NCBI GenBank assembly: GCA_016780245.1
Contig: JADHME010000002.1
Location: forward strand, 1 to 64,000
From: Flavobacteriaceae bacterium
GTDB lineage: Bacteria; Bacteroidota; Bacteroidia; Flavobacteriales; Flavobacteriaceae
Length of the DNA: 64,000 bases
Direction of reading: 5' to 3'
Below, one piece after another: positions 50,877 through 61,318 of the stretch. Position 1 is the first letter of the stretch. The number at the start of each line of letters is the position of its first letter. The position numbers and the translations under genes are program-made. The notes under the pieces were generated by a model. It searched no databases and was not told the DNA's origin. It worked only from the letters and a program-made list of their open reading frames with translations.

Positions 50877-51701
50877 TTATTTTTTTCTTCTTTCAATAAT
50901 AAATTTTGAAGATGCTTTCTTCTTCGATCTTGTTCTATATCCTTTTGCAGGAATACCTTTTTTAGACCTAGGATGACCACCGGATGCTTTTCCTTCACCT
51001 CCACCCATTGGATGGTCAACAGGGTTCATAGCAACAGGTCTAGTTCTTGGTCTAATACCTAACCATCTCTTTCTACCTGCTTTTCCTGATGATACTAACT
51101 GGTTATCTGAATTAGAGACAGCACCTATTGTGGCATAACATGTATTTAATATCAACCTTGTCTCTCCAGAAGGTAACTTGATTGTAACATACTTACCGTC
51201 TTTAGCCATTAACTGGGCAAATGATCCAGCACTTCTAGAAATGCTAGCACCTTTTCCTGGATTAAGCTCAATACACGAAATTATTGTACCAAGAGGAATT
51301 TTACTTACAGGCATCGCGTTACCAATTTCAGGTGTTGCTTTGTCACCAGACATAACACTTTGTCCAACTTTTAAACCATTTTGAGCAATAATGTATCTCT
51401 TCTCACCATCTTTATATTCTACTAGAGAGATAAATGCAGTTCTGTTAGGATCATATTCAATAGATTTAACCTCAGCAATTACATCAAACTTATCTCTTTT
51501 GAAATCAATAATTCTATATCTTCTTTTATGACCACCACCACGGTACTTACTTGTCATTTTACCATGGTTATTTCTACCACCAGTTCTCTTTTTTGTAGTT
51601 AGTAAAGACTTTTCAGGTTTATCTGTTGTGATGGCATCAAATCCATTTACAATTCTGAATCTCTGCGAGGGTGTTACTGGTTTTAATTTTCTTACAGGCA
51701 T
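50877..51701 (-). CDS. rplB: 50S ribosomal protein L2
   Basis: [15 protein letters not shown]...[22 protein letters not shown]...[22 protein letters not shown]. Confidence 0.98.
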   Translation of the reverse strand: MPVRKLKPVTPSQRFRIVNGFDAITTDKPEKSLLTTKKRTGGRNNHGKMTSKYRGGGHKRRYRIIDFKRDKFDVIAEVKSIEYDPNRTAFISLVEYKDGEKRYIIAQNGLKVGQSVMSGDKATPEIGNAMPVSKIPLGTIISCIELNPGKGASISRSAGSFAQLMAKDGKYVTIKLPSGETRLILNTCYATIGAVSNSDNQLVSSGKAGRKRWLGIRPRTRPVAMNPVDHPMGGGEGKASGGHPRSKKGIPAKGYRTRSKKKASSKFIIERRKK

Positions 51702-51703
51702 AA

Positions 51704-51994
51704 TTATAGATTAGCGAAGAAGTCAATTCTATCTCCTTCAGATATTTTTACTACCGCTTTCTTGTATGAACCTTTCTTACTATTTTGAATACCTCTTTTG
51801 GTATATCTAGTTCTAGACTCTGCTCCATATATCATGGTTCTTACTTTCTTTACTGAAACTCCATAAGAAGATTCAACTGCTTTTTTAATTTCAACTTTAT
51901 TAGCATTCTTAGACACAAGAAAAGTGTAAGTATTTCTTAGTTCACTTTCGTTGGATGCTTTTTCAGTTAATATTGGTTTTATAAGTATATCCAT
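51704..51994 (-). CDS. rplW: 50S ribosomal protein L23
   Basis: [18 protein letters not shown]...[29 protein letters not shown]. Confidence 0.97.
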   Translation of the reverse strand: MDILIKPILTEKASNESELRNTYTFLVSKNANKVEIKKAVESSYGVSVKKVRTMIYGAESRTRYTKRGIQNSKKGSYKKAVVKISEGDRIDFFANL

Positions 51995-52002
51995 AATATA
52001 AT

Positions 52003-52629
52003 TTATTTCAAGGTTGATTCTATTCCCTCAACCGCACTTTCTAAAATCAAGATGTTATTTGCATCAGTAATTTCATAAGTGTTTAATTCTGAGTTAATTA
52101 TAACTTTAGAATTTTTAATGTTTCTTGATGATAAATAAATGTTATTATTAATTTCATTTATTACCAATAATGTCTTTTTTGATTCCAATCCAAATGCTTT
52201 GATAATTTTCAAATAATCAGAAGTTTTTGGATTTGATAGCTTGAAATCCTCTAATATTAATATCTCATTATTTTTCACCTTGTAGGCTAATGCAGATTTT
52301 CTAGCAAGCTTTTTTACCTTTTTATTTATTTTTTGATAATAAGATCTAGGTCTTGGGCCAAATATTGTACCACCTCCTCTAAATAATGGGTTTTTAATAC
52401 TTCCAGCCCTAGCAGTACCTGTACCTTTTTGCTTTTTTATCTTTCTAGTACTTCCTGCAATCTCAGCTCTTTCCTTTGACTTATGAAGACCTTTTCTATT
52501 GTTTGCAAGATATTGTTTAACATCAAGATAAATAGCATGATCATTTGGCTCAATACCAAATATAGCTTTGTCAAGCTTAATTTTTTTATCAGTTTCTTTA
52601 CCCTTTATGTTATGTACTTTAAGCTCCAT
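52003..52629 (-). CDS. rplD: 50S ribosomal protein L4
   Basis: KQKGTGTARAGSIKNPLFRGGGTIFGPRPRSYYQKINKKVKKLARKSAL. Confidence 0.98.
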   Translation of the reverse strand: MELKVHNIKGKETDKKIKLDKAIFGIEPNDHAIYLDVKQYLANNRKGLHKSKERAEIAGSTRKIKKQKGTGTARAGSIKNPLFRGGGTIFGPRPRSYYQKINKKVKKLARKSALAYKVKNNEILILEDFKLSNPKTSDYLKIIKAFGLESKKTLLVINEINNNIYLSSRNIKNSKVIINSELNTYEITDANNILILESAVEGIESTLK

Positions 52630-53243
52630 TATTTTCTAACTGTTATATATGAGTTGTTATGACCAGGAACACTTCCCTTTACAATTAAAATATTATCCTC
52701 CGACATTACTTTAACAACTTTTAAATTCAATACCTTAACTTTTGAATTTCCTGTTTGACCAGCCATTCTCATTCCTTTAAATACTCTTGAAGGATCAGAA
52801 CCAGCACCAATAGAACCTGGAGCTCTCATCCTGTTATGCTGACCATGTGTTGAATCACCTACACCAGCAAATCCGTGTCTTTTAACAACACCTTGAAAAC
52901 CTTTACCCTTTGTTATACCAGAAATATCTACAAACTCTCCTTCAACAAAATGATCAACAGTTATCTTATCTCCCAATTTAAAGTCACCATTGAATCCCTT
53001 GAACTCGACAAGTTTATTCATAGGTTTAGATTTGCTTTTCTTGAATTGACCTTCATATGACTTAGTAGTATTTTTGATTTTTTCATCAAATCCAAGCTGA
53101 AAAGAAAAATAGCCATCTTTATCATCAGTTTTAATTTGAGTAATAGTACAAGGTCCTACCTGAAGTATAGTACAAGGAATGTTCTTACCACTTTCGTCGT
53201 AAATACTAGTCATTCCTATTTTTTTTCCAATTATACCTGACAT
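52629..53243 (-). CDS. rplC: 50S ribosomal protein L3
   Basis: [28 protein letters not shown]...[19 protein letters not shown]. Confidence 0.98.
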   Translation of the reverse strand: MSGIIGKKIGMTSIYDESGKNIPCTILQVGPCTITQIKTDDKDGYFSFQLGFDEKIKNTTKSYEGQFKKSKSKPMNKLVEFKGFNGDFKLGDKITVDHFVEGEFVDISGITKGKGFQGVVKRHGFAGVGDSTHGQHNRMRAPGSIGAGSDPSRVFKGMRMAGQTGNSKVKVLNLKVVKVMSEDNILIVKGSVPGHNNSYITVRK

Positions 53244-53248
53244 AATGA

Positions 53249-53554
53249 TTACACTTTAATTTCAACTTCAACTCCACTAGGAAGCTCTAACTTCATTAGA
53301 GCATCTACAGTTTTTGATGAAGAACTATATATATCTAATAGCCTTTTATAAGAACACAGTTTAAATTGCTCTCTTGATTTTTTATTTACATGAGGAGATC
53401 TAAGAACAGTAAAAATCTTTTTGTGAGTTGGAAGAGGTATAGGTCCAGAAACAATAGCACCAGTATTCTTAACAGTCTTCACAATCTTGTCAGCAGACTT
53501 GTCAACTAAGTTGTAGTCGTAAGATTTTAATTTTATTCTAATTTTCTGACTCAT
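53249..53554 (-). CDS. rpsJ: 30S ribosomal protein S10
   Basis: [61 protein letters not shown]. Confidence 0.98.
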   Translation of the reverse strand: MSQKIRIKLKSYDYNLVDKSADKIVKTVKNTGAIVSGPIPLPTHKKIFTVLRSPHVNKKSREQFKLCSYKRLLDIYSSSSKTVDALMKLELPSGVEVEIKV

Positions 53555-53564
53555 AATTTATTTT

Positions 53565-55694
53565 TTATTCTGTTGTATTTCCTCTTATTTCAGAAATAAC
53601 AGTTTCTGATATATTAGAAGGAGTTTCTGCATAATGAGAAAATTCCATTGTTGAAGTTGCTCTACCTGATGATAGAGTTCTTAATGATGTAACATATCCA
53701 AACATTTCAGATAATGGAACCTCACCTTTCACAACTTTTGCTCCTGCTCTATCATCCATAGAGTTAACCTGACCTCTTCTCCTATTTAAATCTCCTACTA
53801 TATCACCCATATTCTCTTCTGGAGTAATAACTTCTAATTTCATTATAGGCTCCATAATAACCGCTTTTGCAGCTTTAGCTGCTACCTTAAATGCAATTTT
53901 TGCAGCAAGTTCAAAAGAAAGTGAATCAGAATCTACAGGGTGGAAAGAACCATCCTCAAGAGTTACCTTCATAGAATCAACTTCAAATCCAGCAAGAGGA
54001 CCATTTTTCATTGAATCCTTAAATCCTTTTTCAACAGATGGAATATACTCTCTAGGGATATTTCCACCTTTAATTAAGTTTACAAATTCAAGACCAGATT
54101 TACCTTGTTCACCTGGTTCAATTGTAAATACAATATCAGCAAATTTACCACGCCCTCCAGTTTGCTTTTTATAAACTTCCCTATGGCTTGCAGATTGAGT
54201 TAGAGCTTCTTTGTACTCAACTTGAGGTTGACCTTGATTAACTTCTACTTTAAACTCCCTTCTAAGTCTGTCAACAATAATATCTAGGTGTAACTCACCC
54301 ATACCTGAAATAACAGTCTGACCAGAGGCTTCATCAGTTTTTACTTGGAATGTTGGATCTTCCTCAGCAAGTTTTGAAAGGGCTAGCCCAAGCTTATCAA
54401 CATCAGCTTTTGTTTTTGGCTCAACAGCAACACCAATTACGGGATCAGGGAATACCATACTTTCCAGAATAATTGGGGCTTTTTCAAATGAAAGAGTATC
54501 ACCTGTTTTAATATCTTTAAATCCAACTGCCGCACCAATATCTCCAGCTTCGATAAAGTCAATAGCATTTTGCTTGTTGGAGTGCATTTGGTATATTCTT
54601 GAAATTCTTTCTCTGTCACCTGATCTGTTATTTAGGACATAAGAACCTGCATCAAGTCTTCCAGAATAAACTCTAAAGAAAGCAAGTCTTCCTACAAATG
54701 GATCAGTGGCAATTTTGAATGCTAGAGCAGAAAATGGTTCTGAAACCTTTGGTAATCTTGAAATTTCCTCTTCAGAATCTGGCTTAGTTCCAACAATTGC
54801 ATCTTTATCTTCAGGTGAAGGCAAATATCTACACACAGCGTCCAAAAGAAATTGAACACCTTTGTTTTTGAATGCTGAACCACAGATCATAGGAATTATA
54901 CTAATATCTTGTGTAGCAGCTCTAAGTGCATTATGAACTTCATCTTCAGTAATAGAGTCTGGATCATCGAAATATTTCTCAAGTAAATTTTCATCATATT
55001 CAGCAACAGCTTCAATCAGTTCACCTCTAAGTCTTTCAGCTTCTTCTTTTAAATCATCTGGAATGTCAACAACATCAAATGTTGATCCAAAATTATCCTC
55101 ATGCCAAACCATTGCAACATTCTTTACAAGGTCAACAATACCCTTGAAATCCTCTTCGTCACCAATATTAAGAACAATTGGTACTGCTTTTGAACCTAAC
55201 TTTTCAATTACTTGATTACAAACACCTAAGAAGTTTGAACCTTGTCTATCCATTTTGTTAACAAAGCCTATTCTAGGAACTTTATAATTATCAGCTAGCC
55301 TCCAATTTGTTTCAGACTGAGGCTCTACACCATCAACAGCTGAAAATAAAAAAACAAGACCATCAAGAACTCTTAATGATCTATTTACCTCAACTGTGAA
55401 ATCAACGTGACCTGGGGTGTCTATAATGTTGAAATGATATGATTTGGTTGAATCAATAGCATTACCTTGATCAGTTGGAAAATTCCAGTTACATGTTGTG
55501 GCTGCAGATGTAATTGTAATACCTCTTTCTTGTTCCTGTTCCATCCAATCCATAGTTGCTGCACCATCATGAACCTCACCAATTTTGTGACTTACTCCAG
55601 TGTAGAATAAAATTCTTTCAGTAGTGGTAGTTTTACCAGCATCAATGTGAGCTGCAATACCAATATTTCTTGTAAATTTTAAATCTCTTGCCAT
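53565..55694 (-). CDS. fusA: Elongation factor G
   Basis: [48 protein letters not shown]; 709 aa. Confidence 0.98.
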   Translation of the reverse strand: MARDLKFTRNIGIAAHIDAGKTTTTERILFYTGVSHKIGEVHDGAATMDWMEQEQERGITITSAATTCNWNFPTDQGNAIDSTKSYHFNIIDTPGHVDFTVEVNRSLRVLDGLVFLFSAVDGVEPQSETNWRLADNYKVPRIGFVNKMDRQGSNFLGVCNQVIEKLGSKAVPIVLNIGDEEDFKGIVDLVKNVAMVWHEDNFGSTFDVVDIPDDLKEEAERLRGELIEAVAEYDENLLEKYFDDPDSITEDEVHNALRAATQDISIIPMICGSAFKNKGVQFLLDAVCRYLPSPEDKDAIVGTKPDSEEEISRLPKVSEPFSALAFKIATDPFVGRLAFFRVYSGRLDAGSYVLNNRSGDRERISRIYQMHSNKQNAIDFIEAGDIGAAVGFKDIKTGDTLSFEKAPIILESMVFPDPVIGVAVEPKTKADVDKLGLALSKLAEEDPTFQVKTDEASGQTVISGMGELHLDIIVDRLRREFKVEVNQGQPQVEYKEALTQSASHREVYKKQTGGRGKFADIVFTIEPGEQGKSGLEFVNLIKGGNIPREYIPSVEKGFKDSMKNGPLAGFEVDSMKVTLEDGSFHPVDSDSLSFELAAKIAFKVAAKAAKAVIMEPIMKLEVITPEENMGDIVGDLNRRRGQVNSMDDRAGAKVVKGEVPLSEMFGYVTSLRTLSSGRATSTMEFSHYAETPSNISETVISEIRGNTTE

Positions 55695-55703
55695 AATAAT
55701 GTA

Positions 55704-56180
55704 TTAAAATCTGAAGTGTGAGAATGCTTTATTTGCTTCAGCCATTTTGTGAGTATCAACACGCTTTTTAACAGCAGCACCTTCTTCTTTAGCAGCTGCT
55801 AATATTTCTTGTGCAAGTTTAACAGCCATTGACTTTTCATTTCTTTTTCTTGAAGATGCTATAAGCCACTTCATAGCTAATGAAATTTTTCTATCAGGTC
55901 TAATGGGTGAAGGTATTTGAAATGTAGCTCCTCCTACTCTTCTGCTTCTAACTTCAACTTGTGGCATAACATTTGAAAGAGCATCTTTCCACAATTCAAG
56001 AGAGGTCTTTTCTTTATCTTCTTTTTTACTTTCAATAATTTCTATCGCATCATAGAAAATCTTATATGCTGTAGATTTTTTTCCCTGCTGCATAAGGTTA
56101 TTGACAAACCTTGTTACCAATTGGTCATTAAACTTTGGATCAGGAATAAGGTCTCTTTTCTTGGATTGTTTCTTTCTCAT
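55704..56180 (-). CDS. rpsG: 30S ribosomal protein S7
   Basis: [32 protein letters not shown]...[12 protein letters not shown]. Confidence 0.98.
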   Translation of the reverse strand: MRKKQSKKRDLIPDPKFNDQLVTRFVNNLMQQGKKSTAYKIFYDAIEIIESKKEDKEKTSLELWKDALSNVMPQVEVRSRRVGGATFQIPSPIRPDRKISLAMKWLIASSRKRNEKSMAVKLAQEILAAAKEEGAAVKKRVDTHKMAEANKAFSHFRF

Positions 56181-56186
56181 TATGGT

Positions 56187-56561
56187 TTATTTTTTTGGTT
56201 TTTTACCACCATACTTGGACCTTCGTTGCAGTCTCCCTTCCACACCAGCAGTGTCTAATGCTCCTCTGACAATATGGTATCTAACTCCAGGAAGATCTTT
56301 AACTCTACCTCCTCTTACCAAAACGATTGAGTGTTCTTGAAGATTGTGACCTTCACCTGGAATGTATGCATTGACTTCTTTTCCATTAGTAAGCCTAACC
56401 CTTGCTACTTTTCTCATAGCAGAATTTGGCTTTTTTGGAGTAGTAGTATATACCCTTGTACAAACTCCTCTTTTTTGAGGCGATTTATCAAGTGCAGCGG
56501 ACTTACTCTTTTTTGACTGTGAAGTCCTTCCTTTTCTAACTAATTGCGATATTGTCGGCAT
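56187..56561 (-). CDS. rpsL: 30S ribosomal protein S12
   Basis: [12 protein letters not shown]...[50 protein letters not shown]. Confidence 0.98.
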   Translation of the reverse strand: MPTISQLVRKGRTSQSKKSKSAALDKSPQKRGVCTRVYTTTPKKPNSAMRKVARVRLTNGKEVNAYIPGEGHNLQEHSIVLVRGGRVKDLPGVRYHIVRGALDTAGVEGRLQRRSKYGGKKPKK

Positions 56562-56593
56562 ACAATAATTATTAAATTCCGTATTAAAGCGTG

Positions 56594-56601
56594 CAAATTT
56601 A
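56594..56601 (-). promoter_or_regulatory. -7 box TAAATTTG, main promoter candidate of the ribosomal superoperon
   Basis: Minus strand AAAAAAAAATTTTAAATTTGCACGC upstream of rpsL. Confidence 0.72.
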
Positions 56602-56625
56602 AAATTTTTTTTTGGTTATTGTATG

Positions 56626-56661
56626 TATTATTGCATGTTTTTTTTAAAAAAAACAATAATA
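56626..56661 (-). terminator. Possible AT hairpin/terminator between mnmA and rpsL
   Basis: TATTATTG...CAATAATA inverted repeat enclosing the perfect palindrome GTTTTTTTTAAAAAAAAC (56637-56654). Confidence 0.45.
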
Positions 56662-56664
56662 AAC

Positions 56665-57855
56665 TTAAAGAATTACACCAGAGGCAATTAATTGATTTTT
56701 CTGGTAAATAGCTACAAATTGACCTGGAGTTATAGCAGATTGAAATTCTTTAAATTCTACAAAAAGAAAGTCATCAAATTTTTCAACTTTTATATCTTGA
56801 AGTTTTTGCCTGTACCTTATTCTTGCTTTCAATTCTAAATCCTTTAAAATCAGATAGTTATAAGTATTATTTACCCAATTAATCTCAGAGTATTTTATTT
56901 TTAATACTTTTTTAAGCAATCCAGGGTGACTTTTTCCTTCACCAACATAAATTTCATTTGAAGATGTATTTGTAGAGATAACAAACAATGGATCTTTGTA
57001 ACCACCTATTGACAAACCTTTTCTCTGCCCAATTGTAAAAAAATGAGCTCCATGGTGTTGACCAATTATTCTTCCATCATTTTTTTTGTAAGAAATTCTA
57101 GTTGAGAGAAACTCTAGTTCTTCATATTTGTCAAGTTGATTTATATCATTTTTATATAAATCTGACTCCGAGAATATCTCGATAACATCACCTGTTCTTT
57201 TCTTTAATTTTTGTTGTAAAAAATCAGGAAGACTTACCTTTCCGACAAAGCAAAGTCCCTGTGAGTCTTTTTTCTCAGCTGTAATTAAATTATTTTCTCT
57301 AGCAATCTTTCTTACTTCTGTTTTACTTAGATCACCTATTGGAAAAATTATTTTTTTTAATTGACTTTGACTAAGTTGACATAAAAAATATGATTGATCT
57401 TTAAGATTATCAATACCAGCATGAAGTTGGTAAGTAACATCTTCATTATTATTGTCCTCAATTACTCTACAATAGTGACCAGTTGCAACATAATCCGCAC
57501 CTAGTGAAATAGCAATATCCATGAACACATCAAACTTTATTTCTCTGTTGCATAAAATGTCAGGATTTGGTGTATTTCCTTTTGAATACTCATCAAACAT
57601 ATAGTCAATTATTCTTTCTTTGTACTCTTTACTTAAATCAACTGTTTGGAATGGTATATTTAATTTTTCTGCAACAAGCATTGCATCATTACTGTCTTCT
57701 AACCAAGGACATTCATCAGAAATAGTTACATTTTCATCATGCCAATTCTTCATAAATAAACCTATCAAATCGTAGCCTTTCTTTTTTAATAAAAAGGCTG
57801 CAACACTTGAGTCTACTCCTCCAGACAAGGCTATAACTACTTTATTTGTTTTCAT
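56665..57855 (-). CDS. mnmA: tRNA-specific 2-thiouridylase MnmA
   Basis: VIALSGGVDSSVAAFLLKKKGYDLIGLFMKNW; GLCFVGKVSLPDFL; FFTIGQRKGLSIGG. Confidence 0.96.
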   Translation of the reverse strand: MKTNKVVIALSGGVDSSVAAFLLKKKGYDLIGLFMKNWHDENVTISDECPWLEDSNDAMLVAEKLNIPFQTVDLSKEYKERIIDYMFDEYSKGNTPNPDILCNREIKFDVFMDIAISLGADYVATGHYCRVIEDNNNEDVTYQLHAGIDNLKDQSYFLCQLSQSQLKKIIFPIGDLSKTEVRKIARENNLITAEKKDSQGLCFVGKVSLPDFLQQKLKKRTGDVIEIFSESDLYKNDINQLDKYEELEFLSTRISYKKNDGRIIGQHHGAHFFTIGQRKGLSIGGYKDPLFVISTNTSSNEIYVGEGKSHPGLLKKVLKIKYSEINWVNNTYNYLILKDLELKARIRYRQKLQDIKVEKFDDFLFVEFKEFQSAITPGQFVAIYQKNQLIASGVIL

Positions 57856-57860
57856 TGAGA

Positions 57861-59642
57861 CTATTGACCTCTACTTTTCTTTTGTTTCTCTGCTTCCTCA
57901 AGAGCCTTTTGAAGCCTAGCTCTAAATCCACCAACTTTTAATGGCTTCTTTTTATTCTCTTCGATTTCTGATAATACTTTTTGATCATCAATAATAAAGT
58001 TTTTGATAACTAACATTAATATAATGGTTAATAAATTTGAGATGAAGTAATAAAGACTTAGACCACTAGCATAATTGTTAAAGAAAAATAGCATCATTAC
58101 AGGCATCATATACATTATTACCTTCATATTAACACCTCCTGTTTGAGAAGGAGACATCATTTGCTGACCAGTAGTCATTTTTGTATAAAAGAAGATTGCT
58201 GCAGATGCTAAAATTGGGAATAAACTAATATGATCTCCATATAAAGGTATGTAAAATCCAAGGTCTAGAATTGAATCATAAGATGATAAGTCATCAGCCC
58301 ATAAAAAGCTTTTTTGTCTTAGGGAAAAAGCTACGGGGAAAAATGTAAATAGTGCAAAGAAAATTGGCATTTGAAGAAATGCTGGCAAACAACCAGACAT
58401 CGGATTAGCTCCAGACTTAGTATAAAGGTTCATAGTTTCCTGTTGCTTCTTCATTGGATCATCCCCAAACTTTTCATTAATAATTTCAAGTTCAGGTTTT
58501 AAAATTTTCATTTTGATCTGAGATAAATATGACTTATATGTTAGAGGAGATATAGCAACCTTAACAATTATTGTCATTAAAATTATTGATATTCCATAGG
58601 AAAAATAATTTGTTAAAAATGAAAATAGTGGAAAGAAGATAAATCTATTTAACCAGCCAAAAATACCCCATCCTATTGGAACTGAGTTTTCAAGATTTAA
58701 ATTATACTCCTTTAAAGTTTCATAGTCAGTTGGGCCATAATACATGCTAAAACTTAGTTGATTATCTGAGTCAAGACTTAGTGGAATATTTGCAAGAAAT
58801 CTTTTTGTAAATTTTTTATCCAAAGCATCATTTCCGGAAAGATCCTCTGAGCTAATTTCAACTTGGTTAGATTCATTATTTAAAATTAAAATAGAACTAA
58901 AGAAATGTTCTCTAAAAGACACCCAATTAACGTTGTCTATTACCTTATTTGTAGTACCAGAAACGGATAAGTAAGAATCTTTATTGTTTTCAAAACCATA
59001 AGATAATGCTGTGTATCTGTTTTCATAGTCTATACTTTTTGAATTTCTAAATGAATCTCTACCCCATATCAACTCAACATTTTCATAATTTGAATTTGTA
59101 TTATCAATTATATCTAATTCAAAATCAACTATGCTAGAGTTATCTGCTAAAAAAAATGACAGCTCGAGTTCACTCCTAGAATCAATTTGAGCTTTTAGTT
59201 TTACAGATGAATTTTCATCAATTATTTCTGCAGTATAATTTAGATCTTGTGAATTAATATTTGAATTTCTTCCAACAGGAATATTAAAGCTAAAAATTGA
59301 CTTATTGTTATCAATTAAAAATAGAGGGTCATCGTTATAGTTATTAAAATCTTTGAGTAAAAGTTTCTTAATTTCAGCTCCCTTTGTACTTACTTCTAAT
59401 AAAATGTTTGAGTTTTCAAGAACAATAATTTCCTCACTAAATTCGTCATTATCTTCATAGTCATTGTAAGATGAATCAACAATATTCGAAGGCTGCTCAA
59501 CTACTTCAATTTGGCTATCATCAACTATTTCCTCTTGATTTTCAATCATATTTGATTGATTATCATAAAACCAAAACATTAGTATTCCCGATATTAATAA
59601 AAATCCTATAAACTGAAGGGGGTCAAACCTGTTTTCTTCCAT
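57861..59642 (-). CDS. yidC: Membrane protein insertase YidC
   Basis: N-terminal TM plus periplasmic domain; YKSYLSQIKMKILKPELEIINEKFGDDPMKKQQETMNLYTKSGANPMSGCLPAFLQMPIFFALF. Confidence 0.97.
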   Translation of the reverse strand: MEENRFDPLQFIGFLLISGILMFWFYDNQSNMIENQEEIVDDSQIEVVEQPSNIVDSSYNDYEDNDEFSEEIIVLENSNILLEVSTKGAEIKKLLLKDFNNYNDDPLFLIDNNKSIFSFNIPVGRNSNINSQDLNYTAEIIDENSSVKLKAQIDSRSELELSFFLADNSSIVDFELDIIDNTNSNYENVELIWGRDSFRNSKSIDYENRYTALSYGFENNKDSYLSVSGTTNKVIDNVNWVSFREHFFSSILILNNESNQVEISSEDLSGNDALDKKFTKRFLANIPLSLDSDNQLSFSMYYGPTDYETLKEYNLNLENSVPIGWGIFGWLNRFIFFPLFSFLTNYFSYGISIILMTIIVKVAISPLTYKSYLSQIKMKILKPELEIINEKFGDDPMKKQQETMNLYTKSGANPMSGCLPAFLQMPIFFALFTFFPVAFSLRQKSFLWADDLSSYDSILDLGFYIPLYGDHISLFPILASAAIFFYTKMTTGQQMMSPSQTGGVNMKVIMYMMPVMMLFFFNNYASGLSLYYFISNLLTIILMLVIKNFIIDDQKVLSEIEENKKKPLKVGGFRARLQKALEEAEKQKKSRGQ

Positions 59643-59644
59643 AA

Positions 59645-61258
59645 TTATTTTTTTAGGTAGTTTTTTAAACTAGCTTTTACAAAGTTTACAAAAATTGGGT
59701 GAGGATTGTATACACTACTTTTATATTCTGGATGAAATTGAACACCAACAAACCATGGATGATCTTTATTTTCAACAATTTCAACTAGATTAGTCTCTGG
59801 ATTTTTACCAGCAACAATAAAGTTTTCATCAAAAATCTTTTTTGAATATTCATCATTAAACTCGTATCTGTGCCTATGTCTTTCGGAAACTACTTTTTTA
59901 CTATAAATTTTATTAGAAATTGTATTCTTAAGAATTTCACAATCCCAAGCCCCTAATCTCATTGTACCTCCCTTATTAATTATTTCTTTTTGAGATGTCA
60001 TTAAATCAATAACTGGATCTTTACATTTTTCTGAAATTTCTGTTGAATTAGCGTACCTTATCTTTTTTACATTTCTAGCATATTCGATTACTGCCATTTG
60101 CATACCAAGACATATCCCTAGGAAAGGAATTTTATTTACTCTAGCATATTCTACAGCTAATATTTTACCATCTAATCCTCTTTGGCCAAAACCTGGAGCA
60201 ACAATTATTCCATCGAGATCAATTAACTCTTTATTAATATTTTCTTTATCAAGATATTCAGAGTGAATAGACTTAACATTGACTTTTACTTCATTTTCAG
60301 TTCCAGCATGAATTAATGACTCAATAATTGATTTATATGAATCATTTAACTCAACGTATTTCCCAACTAAACCAATATTAATCTGATGAGTAGGATTTTT
60401 TAGTTTGTGTAAAAAGTTTTTCCATTTATCTAAGTCTGGTTCAGATTCTTTAATTTTCAATTTTTGAAGAGTTACTTTATCAAGGCCTTCATCTCTCATC
60501 TTCATAGGAACATCATAAATAGTTTCAACATCAATAGATTGAATTACACAATCTAGTTTTACATTACAGAAAAGCGCAAGCTTATTTTTGACTTCATCTG
60601 AAAGATCTCTATCTGATCTACAAACTAGAACATCTGCTTTTAGACCAAGCTCCATCAAGGTTTTTACTGAATGTTGAGTAGGCTTTGTTTTAAGTTCACC
60701 AGTTGCAGATAAGTATGGAATTAAAGTTAAGTGAATTACCATAGAGTTTTCAGGGCCTTCTTCATAAATAACTTGTCTAACTGCTTCTATAAATGGTAAA
60801 GATTCAATATCCCCTACAGTACCACCTATTTCTGTAATAATGATGTCAAGATTATTTTTATAGTCAAGATTTCTTATATTTTCTTTTATCTCATTTGTTA
60901 TATGAGGTATAACCTGAACTGTTTTACCCAAAAACTCTCCTTTCCTCTCCTTTTCAATTACATTTTGATATATTTTTCCTGTGGTAATATTGTTTCTCTG
61001 TGAGGTGTTTCTGCTTAAAAATCTTTCATAATGGCCTAAATCAAGATCGGTTTCAGCTCCATCATCTGTTACATAACATTCTCCATGCTCATATGGATTA
61101 AGAGTTCCTGGATCAACATTTATGTAGGGGTCTAATTTTTGAATAGCAACATTTAAGCCCTGAGCTTGAAGAAGACGAGCTAGAGAAGCAGAGACAATAC
61201 CCTTCCCGAGGGATGATGTAACACCACCAGTAACAAAAATATATTTTGGCTTATTCAT
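59645..61258 (-). CDS. pyrG: CTP synthase
   Basis: KYIFVTGGVTSSLGKGIVSASLARLLQAQGLNVAIQKLDPYINVDPGTLNPYEHGECYVTDDGAETDLDLGHYERF. Confidence 0.98.
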   Translation of the reverse strand: MNKPKYIFVTGGVTSSLGKGIVSASLARLLQAQGLNVAIQKLDPYINVDPGTLNPYEHGECYVTDDGAETDLDLGHYERFLSRNTSQRNNITTGKIYQNVIEKERKGEFLGKTVQVIPHITNEIKENIRNLDYKNNLDIIITEIGGTVGDIESLPFIEAVRQVIYEEGPENSMVIHLTLIPYLSATGELKTKPTQHSVKTLMELGLKADVLVCRSDRDLSDEVKNKLALFCNVKLDCVIQSIDVETIYDVPMKMRDEGLDKVTLQKLKIKESEPDLDKWKNFLHKLKNPTHQINIGLVGKYVELNDSYKSIIESLIHAGTENEVKVNVKSIHSEYLDKENINKELIDLDGIIVAPGFGQRGLDGKILAVEYARVNKIPFLGICLGMQMAVIEYARNVKKIRYANSTEISEKCKDPVIDLMTSQKEIINKGGTMRLGAWDCEILKNTISNKIYSKKVVSERHRHRYEFNDEYSKKIFDENFIVAGKNPETNLVEIVENKDHPWFVGVQFHPEYKSSVYNPHPIFVNFVKASLKNYLKK

Positions 61259-61283
61259 CCGGATAGAATAACATTTCCGGACT

Positions 61284-61291
61284 CAAATTTA
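61284..61291 (-). promoter_or_regulatory. -7 box TAAATTTG upstream of pyrG
   Basis: Plus-strand CAAATTTA about 26 nt upstream of the ATG. Confidence 0.6.
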
Positions 61292-61318
61292 CAAAATAAT
61301 AAGGTATTATATAATTTA

